A stretch of 22,063 nt of DNA from contig CANIMM010000017.1 in NCBI GenBank assembly GCA_947468255.1, forward strand, positions 1-22,063, read 5' to 3'. This document shows, in pieces, positions 1-6,877 of the stretch (within the stretch, counting starts at the first letter, position 1; every line of letters starts with the position of its first letter). The notes under the pieces were generated by a model, which did no database searches, had not been told where the DNA came from, and was given only the letters and a program-made list of their open reading frames with translations. Source of the stretch: Chitinophagaceae bacterium. Lineage in GTDB: Bacteria > Bacteroidota > Bacteroidia > Chitinophagales > Chitinophagaceae. The position numbers were made by a program, and so were the translations under genes.

Positions 1-250
1 GTTTCCATAACAACAAACCCTGAACAATATGAATCAATAGAAACACAAAAAGTCCGATTTCAACAGTACGGATAATCAAATTTGACCCCATAAAATGCCC
101 CCAATGATTGAAGGTTTGCCCTCCATCATTAAAAAAGATCATGGAATTGATAGCGCAATGGACAATCAAAAAACTGATTAAAAAGAACCCGGTAAGGCCC
201 ATGGTAATTTTTTTTCCAATCGAAGAAGCGAAGAATTGTTTCGATGTCAT
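1..250 (-). CDS. sdhC: Succinate dehydrogenase cytochrome b subunit (b558 type), 5' part only
   Basis: The first 83 residues of a membrane protein, reading leftward from the ATG at 248-250 and cut by the window edge. The start MTSKQFFASSIGKKI is followed by a first hydrophobic helix (TGFFLISFLIVHCAINS), then a soluble stretch with FNHWGHFMGSN, IIRTVEIGLF and a second helix ending HIVQGLLLW. This pattern, with histidines in and near the helices, is what I know of the b558 family of SdhC in Bacteroidota, which anchors succinate dehydrogenase or fumarate reductase and carries haem in the inner membrane. The flavoprotein and iron-sulfur genes would be expected further left, outside the window. 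Family assignment is from recognition of the sequence pattern and not from a search. An exact -7 box lies about 27 bases upstream of the start. Confidence 0.85.
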   Translation of the reverse strand, partial: MTSKQFFASSIGKKITMGLTGFFLISFLIVHCAINSMIFFNDGGQTFNHWGHFMGSNLIIRTVEIGLFVFLLIHIVQGLLLWK

Positions 251-276
251 ATAAACTTAATTAATTTTTCAGGTTA

Positions 277-284
277 CAAAAATA
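277..284 (-). promoter_or_regulatory. Putative -7 promoter box for sdhC
   Basis: On the minus strand this reads TATTTTTG, an exact match to the Bacteroidota -7 consensus TAnnTTTG. It implies a leader of about 20 bases before the ATG at 250. No well-spaced -33 TTTG is visible; the nearest lies only 13 bases upstream. Confidence 0.45.
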
Positions 285-366
285 CGTAAGGAATAGTCAA
301 AAAACATTTTAATTGGAAAATATTACCCAATCGTTTTCGGATAATGGATAATGCCTGAATATTGAC

Positions 367-930
367 TTATTGAAGCTGGCGAATCATCCAATCGTCCACC
401 TGTTGAAAGACCAACTCAGGCTTCAGGGTTCTCCACTGCGGAAAATCCAGCAAGGCTACATAATTGGTGAGTCTTGCCTTTTTGAAATCATATTGGCTCT
501 GTGAAGGCATATTTACAATTACCACCCATCCACCCGCTTCAATCACAGATTCCCGCCATTCCTCATAATAACTGTCATCGCTACTATGAAAGTTGAGCAC
601 ATTTTCTGCGATTAAAATAAATTTATTAATTCCCTGCTGCTGCATCAGATCAGTTACATCCCTGCGAAGGGTCATGATGTCATTTTCGATGGCATCATTC
701 CATTCCCCCATCAATTCAATGATTGCGTACTGATGTTCATACTCCACAAACAATAATTTCATGTATAAAGTTCGGGATCCAAAATCATCCCACTGAGGGT
801 GGATATAATAATTATAGACCGTATTGGTAAACTCGAACTCACTGTAGGTTTGCCCATAAAAAGGTGACTGCTTGTCCTCCTCTGCCATATACAAATGTCG
901 CCAATTGAAATAAGGTTCTATATCCTGCAT
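367..930 (-). CDS. Conserved protein of unknown function, 187 residues
   Basis: A soluble acidic protein without signal peptide or membrane helix. It starts MQDIEPYFNWRHLY, has many aromatic residues in the first 60 positions (YNYYIHPQWDD at 39-49), an alternating hydrophobic core (INKFILIAENVLNF, 101-114) and an acidic DDSYYEEW at 118-125. I recognise the N-terminal pattern as a widely conserved hypothetical protein of Bacteroidota but know no function for it. The middle part, a strand followed by a helix and then another strand, could be an alpha/beta fold. It is a lone gene with its own promoter-like sequence upstream; the gap to sdhC is 116 bases. No catalytic motif is apparent, and I do not propose a role. 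Confidence 0.8.
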   Translation of the reverse strand: MQDIEPYFNWRHLYMAEEDKQSPFYGQTYSEFEFTNTVYNYYIHPQWDDFGSRTLYMKLLFVEYEHQYAIIELMGEWNDAIENDIMTLRRDVTDLMQQQGINKFILIAENVLNFHSSDDSYYEEWRESVIEAGGWVVIVNMPSQSQYDFKKARLTNYVALLDFPQWRTLKPELVFQQVDDWMIRQLQ

Positions 931-946
931 GAATCTACCCTCTTTT

Positions 947-975
947 GAAATTTATAAATTACTGCTTTGCTACAA
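947..975 (-). promoter_or_regulatory. Putative promoter for the 367-930 gene
   Basis: On the minus strand a TTG (975-973) is followed after 18 bases by TAAATTTC (954-947), one mismatch from TAnnTTTG. Spacing fits the Bacteroidota -33/-7 arrangement and places the start site about 10 bases before the ATG at 930. Confidence 0.45.
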
Positions 976-1017
976 TAAAATTAAATCATAAAACTCAAAA
1001 ATTCTTACTCATTTTAT

Positions 1018-1168
1018 TAGCCCGGTGACTCACCCTGCCCGGTGACTCACCGGCTTGGGTGAGTCACCGGTCGGTGTCAGTCGAACAAATCGATGAAGGA
1101 TGAACTGGAATGTGATTTCAGGAAGTAAATCCCCCTGGTCGGTGACTCACCCTGGTCGGTGACTCACC
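1018..1168. repeat. Phased 17-bp repeat array with GGTGASTCACC core
   Basis: Five copies of the 11-base near-palindrome lie at 1024-1034, 1041-1051, 1058-1068, 1141-1151 and 1158-1168. The third is in the opposite orientation (GGTGAGTCACC); the rest read GGTGACTCACC. Starts are exactly 17 apart within each cluster, with six-base linkers. The 17-bp unit CTGGTCGGTGACTCACC is repeated perfectly at 1135-1151 and 1152-1168. A decayed copy may sit at 1073-1083. Copies two and three, extended to CCGGTGACTCACC (1039-1051) and GGTGAGTCACCGG (1058-1070), form a perfect 13-bp stem with a six-base loop. The array fills most of the gap between two minus-strand genes and begins nine bases past the stop of the kinase gene. 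It is much more GC-rich than its surroundings. It could act as a terminator or mRNA 3' end, a protein-binding site, or a dispersed intergenic repeat. Confidence 0.9.
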
Positions 1169-1176
1169 GGATGGTT

Positions 1177-2016
1177 TTATGAATGGTATTTAATCAACCC
1201 ATCCATTGGACTCTTTAATACCTTCCCCAACTCCAATTCATAGGTATTGCACATTTCATTCAACACATCCTTAAATCCAAAAGCCACGCTTCCAACAAAA
1301 TTGATCGGCATGGTCCAACTTTCTTTGTATTTATATACATGGTGAAAGAAAAAATCATTAAAGCTATCTTCAATAATATTTTCAATCATAAAATGACCCC
1401 TATTTTCTACTAAAAATGGAACAAATCCGGCTAGGTAGCGATTGGGCAAAGGCTTTTTATAGACCGCATCCAATATCTCTACTGAATTGGTTGTAAACTT
1501 GGAATTAAATCGGTCCATCAGATCAGCATCAAAAGTGTTGTACAAATAATATTGCACCAGTTTTTTACCCATATATGCCCCACTGCCTTCATCACCCAAA
1601 ATAAATCCAAGACCAGGACTGTTTTTAACGATTCGGTTGCCATTATAGTAACAAGAATTGGATCCTGTACCCAAAATACAGGCCACTCCTTTTTGATCAC
1701 CACACAATGCTTTTGCCGCACCCATCAAATCGTGCGTGACATGAATGACAGAATGGGGAAACAAATTTTGCAATGCCTTTTTAATCATTTTTATATTTCC
1801 AGGGTTTATACACCCAGTACCATAGAAAAATATTTCATCTGGCGCTATGCCCTTTAATTTGGATACAAGTTCCGAACCCACAATCTGCTCAATTTGTTCC
1901 CCTTTCAGAAAATAAGGACTCAATCCCTGTGTAGAAAGTATTTTCTTTTTACCCCCGTCTAGCAGACACCAAGTTGTTTTAGTAGCGCCACTGTCCGCAA
2001 TTAATTTTATTGACAT
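1177..2016 (-). CDS. BadF/BadG/BcrA/BcrD-type ATPase, N-acetylglucosamine kinase-like
   Basis: A cytoplasmic 279-residue protein of the ASKHA (actin-like ATPase) fold. The N-terminal phosphate loop is IADSGATKT (6-14); D96 sits in VTHDLMGA; the second phosphate loop is GTGSNS (116-121), followed by GLGFILGDEGSGAYMG (135-150), the signature of the N-acetylglucosamine kinase branch. Length is usual for the Bacteroidota members. By family knowledge it would phosphorylate an amino sugar such as N-acetylglucosamine, perhaps in recycling of cell-wall sugars, but the substrate cannot be fixed from sequence. The start is secure because the first phosphate loop begins at residue 6. It is divergent to the S41 protease gene, and its stop codon is followed within nine bases by the 17-bp repeat array, whose hairpin may form the mRNA 3' end. 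Confidence 0.85.
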   Translation of the reverse strand: MSIKLIADSGATKTTWCLLDGGKKKILSTQGLSPYFLKGEQIEQIVGSELVSKLKGIAPDEIFFYGTGCINPGNIKMIKKALQNLFPHSVIHVTHDLMGAAKALCGDQKGVACILGTGSNSCYYNGNRIVKNSPGLGFILGDEGSGAYMGKKLVQYYLYNTFDADLMDRFNSKFTTNSVEILDAVYKKPLPNRYLAGFVPFLVENRGHFMIENIIEDSFNDFFFHHVYKYKESWTMPINFVGSVAFGFKDVLNEMCNTYELELGKVLKSPMDGLIKYHS

Positions 2017-2020
2017 ACTT

Positions 2021-2028
2021 CAAATTTA
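2021..2028 (-). promoter_or_regulatory. Possible -7 box very close to the kinase start
   Basis: TAAATTTG on the minus strand matches TAnnTTTG exactly but lies only four bases before the ATG at 2016. If used, the message would be almost or fully leaderless. No -33 element is visible, so chance in AT-rich DNA is possible. Confidence 0.25.
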
Positions 2029-2092
2029 TACTTTTTTGACACGATTAATACATCCATTCAAAACTCAACTACCTCATTCATTATATTTCATT

Positions 2093-2100
2093 TATTTTCG
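2093..2100 (+). promoter_or_regulatory. Putative -7 box for the S41 protease gene
   Basis: TATTTTCG, one mismatch from TAnnTTTG, ends 18 bases before the ATG at 2119 and 9 bases before the GTG at 2110. The spacing favours the ATG as start. Confidence 0.35.
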
Positions 2101-2109
2101 TGTTAATAA

Positions 2110-3705
2110 GTGAATGATATGAACAAAAAAATCCAAATATGGTTTCCCTTGCTTTTTAGCATTGCTGTAATTGCCGGTATGCTGATAGGATACAGAATAA
2201 GAGATGACCAGCCTGGAAAAAAATTCTTCTCTTTTGACAAGCCAACGGCTTTGCAAGAGGTAATGAATTTGATCCAAAATAAATATGTGGATGATGTAAA
2301 GATAAGCGCATTGGGTGATTCCGCCATAATTGCTGTTTTAAATAAACTCGACCCGCATTCTGTTTTCATACCAGCAGAAGAACTTCAAGGGGTAAACGAA
2401 GATATTGCAGGCAATTTTTTTGGCATTGGGATTGAATTCAATATTTTCAACGATACGCTACATGTATTAAATGTAATACCCGATGGCCCAAGTTTTAAGG
2501 CAGGAATAGCCATCGGAGATAAATTCATCCAGGTAAACGACAGTATCATTGTAGGAAAAAAAATAACCTCAGAAAGTGTTAGGAAATTATTGAGAGGAGA
2601 TTTGGGTACCCAAGCTGTTGTAACCCTCGTAAGACAGGGTAAATTGCAGAAGTTTTCGATCATTCGGGGAATTATCCCCATCAGTAGTGTGGATGCGAGC
2701 TATATCATTGAAAATGGCATAGGATATATTAAGCTCAACAAATTTTCGCAGGTCACTTACCGAGAATTTATGAAGTCTTTAGAAGGCTTACAAAAACAGG
2801 GACTTAAAAAATTAATTCTAGACTTGAGAGGCAATGGTGGAGGAGTTTTGGATGAGGCCACCGCCATTGCAGATGAATTTTTATCAGGCAACAAATTAAT
2901 TACCTATACCGAGGGGAAACATATCCCGAAAAAAGAATACCGCTGCCAGCGGGAAGGACTATTTGAAAATGGAGCCCTGGTAGTGTTGGCAGATGAAGGT
3001 TCTGCAAGCGCAAGTGAAGTATTGATGGGTGCTCTTCAGGACTGGGATAGGGCCACCATTATTGGGCGACGTAGTTTTGGAAAAGGCCTAGTGCAGGAGC
3101 AATATGACCTCAGTGATGGTAGCGCATTGAGGCTTACCGTAGCTAGATACTACACCCCCATTGGCAGAAGCATACAACGTTCGTACAAAAATGGAGAAAG
3201 AGCTTATTATGAGGAAATCAACAAAAGGTTTCATGATGGAGAGGTATCTAGTGCAGATTCGCTTAAAAATGACAGTACCCAACTTTTTACCACCCAAAAA
3301 GGTAAAAAAGTATTTGGAGGTGGCGGAATCACTCCTGATATTTTCATTGCGATGGATACCGCCTTATTTTCTACCAATCTTTCCAAAATATACATGAAAG
3401 GCACTATTGGCGACTTCACGTACCAGTATTATTTGCAAAACAAAACACTTTTAACAAGCCATTCCAGCATTGCAGCCTTTGGAACCCAGTTTTCATTCAC
3501 CGAAGCCGATTGGAAACAGTTTCAAAATCTTGCTAAAAAAGATTCCATTGAATTATCAAATATCAATTCGTTGGATAAAAAGGAAATGATAACAAGAATT
3601 AAAGCTTCGCTTGCTAGACAAATTTGGCACAATGAAGGGTTTTATGAAATAATGAATAAAGAGGACAGCGCTGTTGGAAAGGCAATTGAGGTATTGTCAA
3701 AATAA
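2110..3705 (+). CDS. S41 family carboxy-terminal processing protease
   Basis: A 531-residue exported or membrane-anchored serine protease. After a short positive N-terminus there is one hydrophobic segment (about 11-28), which serves as signal anchor, then an N-terminal helical region, a PDZ domain (about 97-180) and the S41 catalytic core. The catalytic pair is Ser300 in EGSASASE (296-303) and Lys325 in FGKGLVQ (323-329), with Gln329 four residues after the lysine; the 25-residue spacing equals that of E. coli Prc S430/K455. LILDLRGNGGG (235-245) is the usual conserved strand. The C-terminal 170 residues are a Bacteroidota-type extension. Such proteases trim the C-termini of periplasmic proteins. 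GTG at 2110 and ATG at 2119 are both possible starts; ATG at 2119 (MNKKIQIWF) is the more natural. It is a single gene with its own upstream region. Confidence 0.92.
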   Translation: MNDMNKKIQIWFPLLFSIAVIAGMLIGYRIRDDQPGKKFFSFDKPTALQEVMNLIQNKYVDDVKISALGDSAIIAVLNKLDPHSVFIPAEELQGVNEDIAGNFFGIGIEFNIFNDTLHVLNVIPDGPSFKAGIAIGDKFIQVNDSIIVGKKITSESVRKLLRGDLGTQAVVTLVRQGKLQKFSIIRGIIPISSVDASYIIENGIGYIKLNKFSQVTYREFMKSLEGLQKQGLKKLILDLRGNGGGVLDEATAIADEFLSGNKLITYTEGKHIPKKEYRCQREGLFENGALVVLADEGSASASEVLMGALQDWDRATIIGRRSFGKGLVQEQYDLSDGSALRLTVARYYTPIGRSIQRSYKNGERAYYEEINKRFHDGEVSSADSLKNDSTQLFTTQKGKKVFGGGGITPDIFIAMDTALFSTNLSKIYMKGTIGDFTYQYYLQNKTLLTSHSSIAAFGTQFSFTEADWKQFQNLAKKDSIELSNINSLDKKEMITRIKASLARQIWHNEGFYEIMNKEDSAVGKAIEVLSK

Positions 3706-3829
3706 TGCGGAGTCAAATGGCCGGCCGAATCAAATTTTATTGAATTTCTACTATTGAATGGTACTTGGCTATCGCCTATAATACAATTATCCCATAATAA
3801 TTATTAATAATATGGAATAACCCTTTCAT

Positions 3830-3837
3830 TAACTTTG
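3830..3837 (+). promoter_or_regulatory. Putative -7 box for the cystathionine beta-synthase gene
   Basis: TAACTTTG matches TAnnTTTG exactly and lies 16 bases before the ATG at 3854, giving a leader of about 10 bases. No clear -33 TTTG is present about 20 bases upstream. Confidence 0.45.
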
Positions 3838-3853
3838 TCAAAACTACCCTTCT

Positions 3854-5209
3854 ATGTGGCTTAAAAATATTTTAGAAACCATTGGTAATACACCATTGAT
3901 ACAACTCAATAAAATCACCAAAGAGCTTCCCTGCACGGTGCTAGCTAAGGTTGAATATTTTAATCCCGGTAATAGCATCAAAGATCGAATGGCACTCAAA
4001 ATGCTCGAAGTAGCAGAGCAAGAGGGAAAGATACAACCCGGCGGCACCATTATTGAAGGAACTAGTGGAAATACCGGCATGGGATTAGCTTTGGCAGCAT
4101 GTGTAAAAGGGTATAAATGCATCTTCACCACCACCGAAAAGCAATCCAAAGAAAAGGCAGATATTCTGAAAGCAGTGGGTGCAGAAGTAATTATATGCCC
4201 TACCAATGTGGAGCCTGAAGATCCTAGAAGCTATTATTCCGTAAGTAAACGATTGGCTTCTGAAGTTCCCAATAGTTGGTATGTAAACCAATATGACAAT
4301 CTTGCCAACCGGCTTACCCACTATGAACAAACTGGTCCAGAAATTTGGGAGCAAACAGAAGGTAAGGTTACGCATTTAGTAGTTGCCACTGGCACAGGGG
4401 GCACTATAGTAGGCACTGGAAAATACCTCAAAGAGAAAAACCCTGCTATCAAGGTATGGGCAATCGATAGTTATGGGTCGCTATTAAAAAAATATTTCGA
4501 TACGGGCGAACTGGATCAAAAAGAAGTATATCCCTACATTAGCGAAGGTTTTGGCGAGGATTTTGTTCCTGCCAATTACGACATGAGTGTGATAGATGAA
4601 TTTACGAAGGTGACCGATAAGGATGGAGCAATCATGGCAAGACGCATTGCCAAGGAGGAAGGTCTTTTTTGCGGATATAGTGCAGGTAGCTGTTTGCAGG
4701 GCTTACTACAAATGAAAAGCCAATTAAAAAAAGGAGATCTGGTAGTCCTTATTTTCCATGACCATGGTAGTCGTTATGTAGGAAAAATATACAATGATGA
4801 ATGGATGTTGGAAAGGGGCTTTTTAGAAATGAAAACTTTTAAAGACCTGATTAATGGAAGGGGTGCCCAACGACTGATAACCCTTAGCCCAAAGCAATCC
4901 GTAGCCGACGCAATAGAACTGATGAAAAAATATGATATTGAAAATATACCGGTGATATGGGAAGGCCGCAATATAGGCGCGATCTCTGCAGGCGGTTTAT
5001 TTAATGAAATTCTCAATAATGCCAGCATTAAAACTCAAATGGTAGAATCCGTTATGGAAAAAGCCTATCCCGAAGTGGCTTTTGACTGCCCTGTTGAGCG
5101 ATTGAGTAGTTTTATTAACAAGGAAAATGGCGCAGTGCTCAGCAAAGATGAAACCGGGATATTTCATGTGGTTACCAAGTATGATATTATTCAAAGCCTT
5201 TCAAAATAA
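3854..5209 (+). CDS. Cystathionine beta-synthase with C-terminal CBS domain pair
   Basis: A 451-residue PLP enzyme of the fold type II (cysteine synthase) family. The PLP lysine is Lys43 in NPGNSIKDRM (38-47); TSGNTG (70-75) binds the substrate carboxylate; GTGGT (180-184) binds the PLP phosphate; the C-terminal core has GYSAGS (274-279). After the catalytic domain (about 1-320) come two CBS domains (about 330-390 and 395-451). This is the layout of eukaryotic and some bacterial cystathionine beta-synthases, which condense serine (or an activated serine) with homocysteine. O-acetylserine sulfhydrylase activity cannot be excluded, but those enzymes normally end near 310-330 residues and lack CBS domains. 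CBS domains usually bind adenosyl ligands such as S-adenosylmethionine; whether this pair does is unknown. There is no haem-binding N-terminal extension. It is transcribed alone. Confidence 0.88.
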   Translation: MWLKNILETIGNTPLIQLNKITKELPCTVLAKVEYFNPGNSIKDRMALKMLEVAEQEGKIQPGGTIIEGTSGNTGMGLALAACVKGYKCIFTTTEKQSKEKADILKAVGAEVIICPTNVEPEDPRSYYSVSKRLASEVPNSWYVNQYDNLANRLTHYEQTGPEIWEQTEGKVTHLVVATGTGGTIVGTGKYLKEKNPAIKVWAIDSYGSLLKKYFDTGELDQKEVYPYISEGFGEDFVPANYDMSVIDEFTKVTDKDGAIMARRIAKEEGLFCGYSAGSCLQGLLQMKSQLKKGDLVVLIFHDHGSRYVGKIYNDEWMLERGFLEMKTFKDLINGRGAQRLITLSPKQSVADAIELMKKYDIENIPVIWEGRNIGAISAGGLFNEILNNASIKTQMVESVMEKAYPEVAFDCPVERLSSFINKENGAVLSKDETGIFHVVTKYDIIQSLSK

Positions 5210-5615
5210 ACTACTCTGCCCAAACTTTTCCGATTACTAACGCTCAACAATACACTAAAAATAGTTTTTGGGAGAATTGCAAGATTTCGATCCCGTTTGT
5301 TGCAGGTAGATTTAACCTCAACTCAACACAAATTCCAATTAGCCAATTTAGTTATCCTACTAAAATATATCAATTAATTTACATATAACTAAATGTAGAT
5401 GTAATTATGCGCCCCCTGATTCAATCGGACAAACAATCCATTTTTTGATGCGCTATTTCAGGCAAAGGAGTGAATAGTAGACAATCTATCTAACAAAATT
5501 CCAATGTTCTATCGCCACAGTTAACACTATCAATTGGCTTCAATTGACCCAATTTTATTAAATAACATTTCAAAAAAAGTCAAATTCACTTAATTTCGCA
5601 AAAAAATAAACAATT
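5210..5615. other. Gene-free stretch between cystathionine beta-synthase and aldolase genes
   Basis: About 400 AT-rich bases. I see no convincing ORF, tRNA, riboswitch or strong hairpin. The right end holds the presumed aldolase promoter. A weak A-run/T-run pair (AAAAATAGTTTTT, near 5255) follows the synthase gene but has no GC stem to act as a terminator. Confidence 0.6.
5568..5598 (+). promoter_or_regulatory. Putative promoter for fructose-bisphosphate aldolase
   Basis: TTTC at 5568-5571 (near -33 TTTG) is followed after 19 bases by TAATTTCG at 5591-5598 (one mismatch to TAnnTTTG). The ATG is 18 bases further on. Both boxes and the spacing fit the Bacteroidota promoter type. Confidence 0.5.
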
Positions 5616-6683
5616 ATGAGTAAATACAAAGCCGGTGTATTACACGGAGCTGAATTAGAAGCGCTTTACAACGATGCAAAAGATAACCAATTTGCATTGC
5701 CTGCAGTTAACTGCATTGGATCGGATACTATTAATGCAGTTTTAGAATCCGCTGCTAAGGTCAATTCTCCCGTAATTATACAGTTTAGCAATGGTGGTGC
5801 TCAGTTCATTGCCGGCAAAGGAATGCCCAATGATAAATTACAAGCCAACATCTCTGGTGGTATCTCTGGTGCATTGCACGTTCACAATGTGGCTAAATAT
5901 TATGGTGTTCCTGTTGTATTACACACTGACCATGCAGCTAAGAAATGGCTTCCTTGGATCAGCGGATTACTCGATGCTGGAGAGCAATTCTATAAAGAAA
6001 AAGGTCAACCCCTTTTCAGTTCTCATATGCTTGATTTGAGTGAAGAACCAATTGAAGAAAACATACATACTTCAGTGGAATTTTATAAAAGAATGGCGCC
6101 ATTGGGAATGAGTATCGAAATTGAATTGGGCGTAACAGGTGGTGAAGAAGATGGTGTTGATAATACAGATATCGAAAATGACAAGTTGTACACACAACCG
6201 CAGCACGTGGCCTACTCCTATACTGAATTAAGCAAGGTAGGACGCATGTTCACTGTAGCAGCAGCTTTTGGAAATGTACATGGTGTTTATAAATCGGGGA
6301 ATGTTGAATTAAGGCCTGAAATATTGCACAATAGCCAGGTGTTTATTGAAAAAGAATTGGGTACAGGTCCAAAACCGGTATTTTTTGTTTTCCATGGTGG
6401 CAGTGGCTCACCGCAAAATCAAATTCGGGAGGCGATCGGTTACGGTGCCATTAAGATGAATATTGACACTGATCTTCAATGGGCTTTCTGGGAAGGAATA
6501 TTGCAAAACTACAAAAAGAATGAAGCTTACCTTCAAGGCCAGCTAGGCAATCCCGAAGGTGCTGACAAACCCAACAAAAAGTATTACGACCCAAGGGTTT
6601 GGCTTCGCAAAGGAGAAGAAAGCTTCAGTAAAAGATTAGAAATTGCATTTGAAGACCTTAATTGCATTAATAGAAATGCATAA
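5616..6683 (+). CDS. fbaA: Class II fructose-bisphosphate aldolase
   Basis: A 355-residue cytoplasmic enzyme of glycolysis and gluconeogenesis that cleaves fructose 1,6-bisphosphate to dihydroxyacetone phosphate and glyceraldehyde 3-phosphate. The zinc-site and catalytic motif HTDHAAK (103-109) supplies Asp105 and His106; SIEIELGVTGGEEDGV (166-181), GNVHG (219-223, His222) and FHGGSGS (259-265, His260) give the other metal and phosphate ligands, and MNIDTDLQWA (281-290) closes the active site. Length and motifs match the class IIA branch typified by E. coli FbaA, not the shorter class IIB tagatose-type enzymes. The start MSKYKAGVLHG fits the family. It has its own promoter, and an inverted repeat downstream (6752-6796) probably ends the transcript. 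Codon use appears strongly biased to frequent codons, as expected of a highly expressed gene. Confidence 0.95.
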   Translation: MSKYKAGVLHGAELEALYNDAKDNQFALPAVNCIGSDTINAVLESAAKVNSPVIIQFSNGGAQFIAGKGMPNDKLQANISGGISGALHVHNVAKYYGVPVVLHTDHAAKKWLPWISGLLDAGEQFYKEKGQPLFSSHMLDLSEEPIEENIHTSVEFYKRMAPLGMSIEIELGVTGGEEDGVDNTDIENDKLYTQPQHVAYSYTELSKVGRMFTVAAAFGNVHGVYKSGNVELRPEILHNSQVFIEKELGTGPKPVFFVFHGGSGSPQNQIREAIGYGAIKMNIDTDLQWAFWEGILQNYKKNEAYLQGQLGNPEGADKPNKKYYDPRVWLRKGEESFSKRLEIAFEDLNCINRNA

Positions 6684-6751
6684 GCGTTTTTCGAAAGAAA
6701 AAAATTAGGTGGATGCAAATACAAAAATTTGATTTATTTTGAACTTTGAAT

Positions 6752-6796
6752 ATTCCTTCAATGCAATTTCAAATTTGAAAAGCATTGAAAAGGAAT
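6752..6796 (+). terminator. Imperfect inverted repeat, probable fbaA terminator
   Basis: ATTCC (6752-6756) pairs with GGAAT (6792-6796), TTCAATGC (6757-6764) with GCATTGAA (6782-6789), and an inner palindrome TTTCAAATTTGAAA (6767-6780) closes the hairpin; a two-base bulge and a small internal loop interrupt it. A T-rich tract (TTTTTGTTATTTTC) follows after five bases. It lies about 70 bases past the fbaA stop. Confidence 0.5.
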
Positions 6797-6877
6797 GAAT
6801 GTTTTTGTTATTTTCATTAAAAAGTAACAAAAAACTTTACAACAGTTGGATGTAGGGTTTTTTGTTCGGCCAATTAT

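Noticed and set aside
1018..1168. CRISPR array
   Set aside because: Cores are only 11 bases and linkers six bases, and one copy is inverted. CRISPR repeats and spacers are both much longer, and no cas gene is present.
1024..1168. Similarity of TGACTCA to the eukaryotic AP-1/GCN4 site
   Set aside because: The flanking genes are clearly bacterial; short palindromes recur by chance and there is no bZIP protein to bind them.
3716..3728. GGCCGGCC palindrome after the S41 protease gene
   Set aside because: Single eight-base palindrome without arms or T-run; nothing suggests a function.
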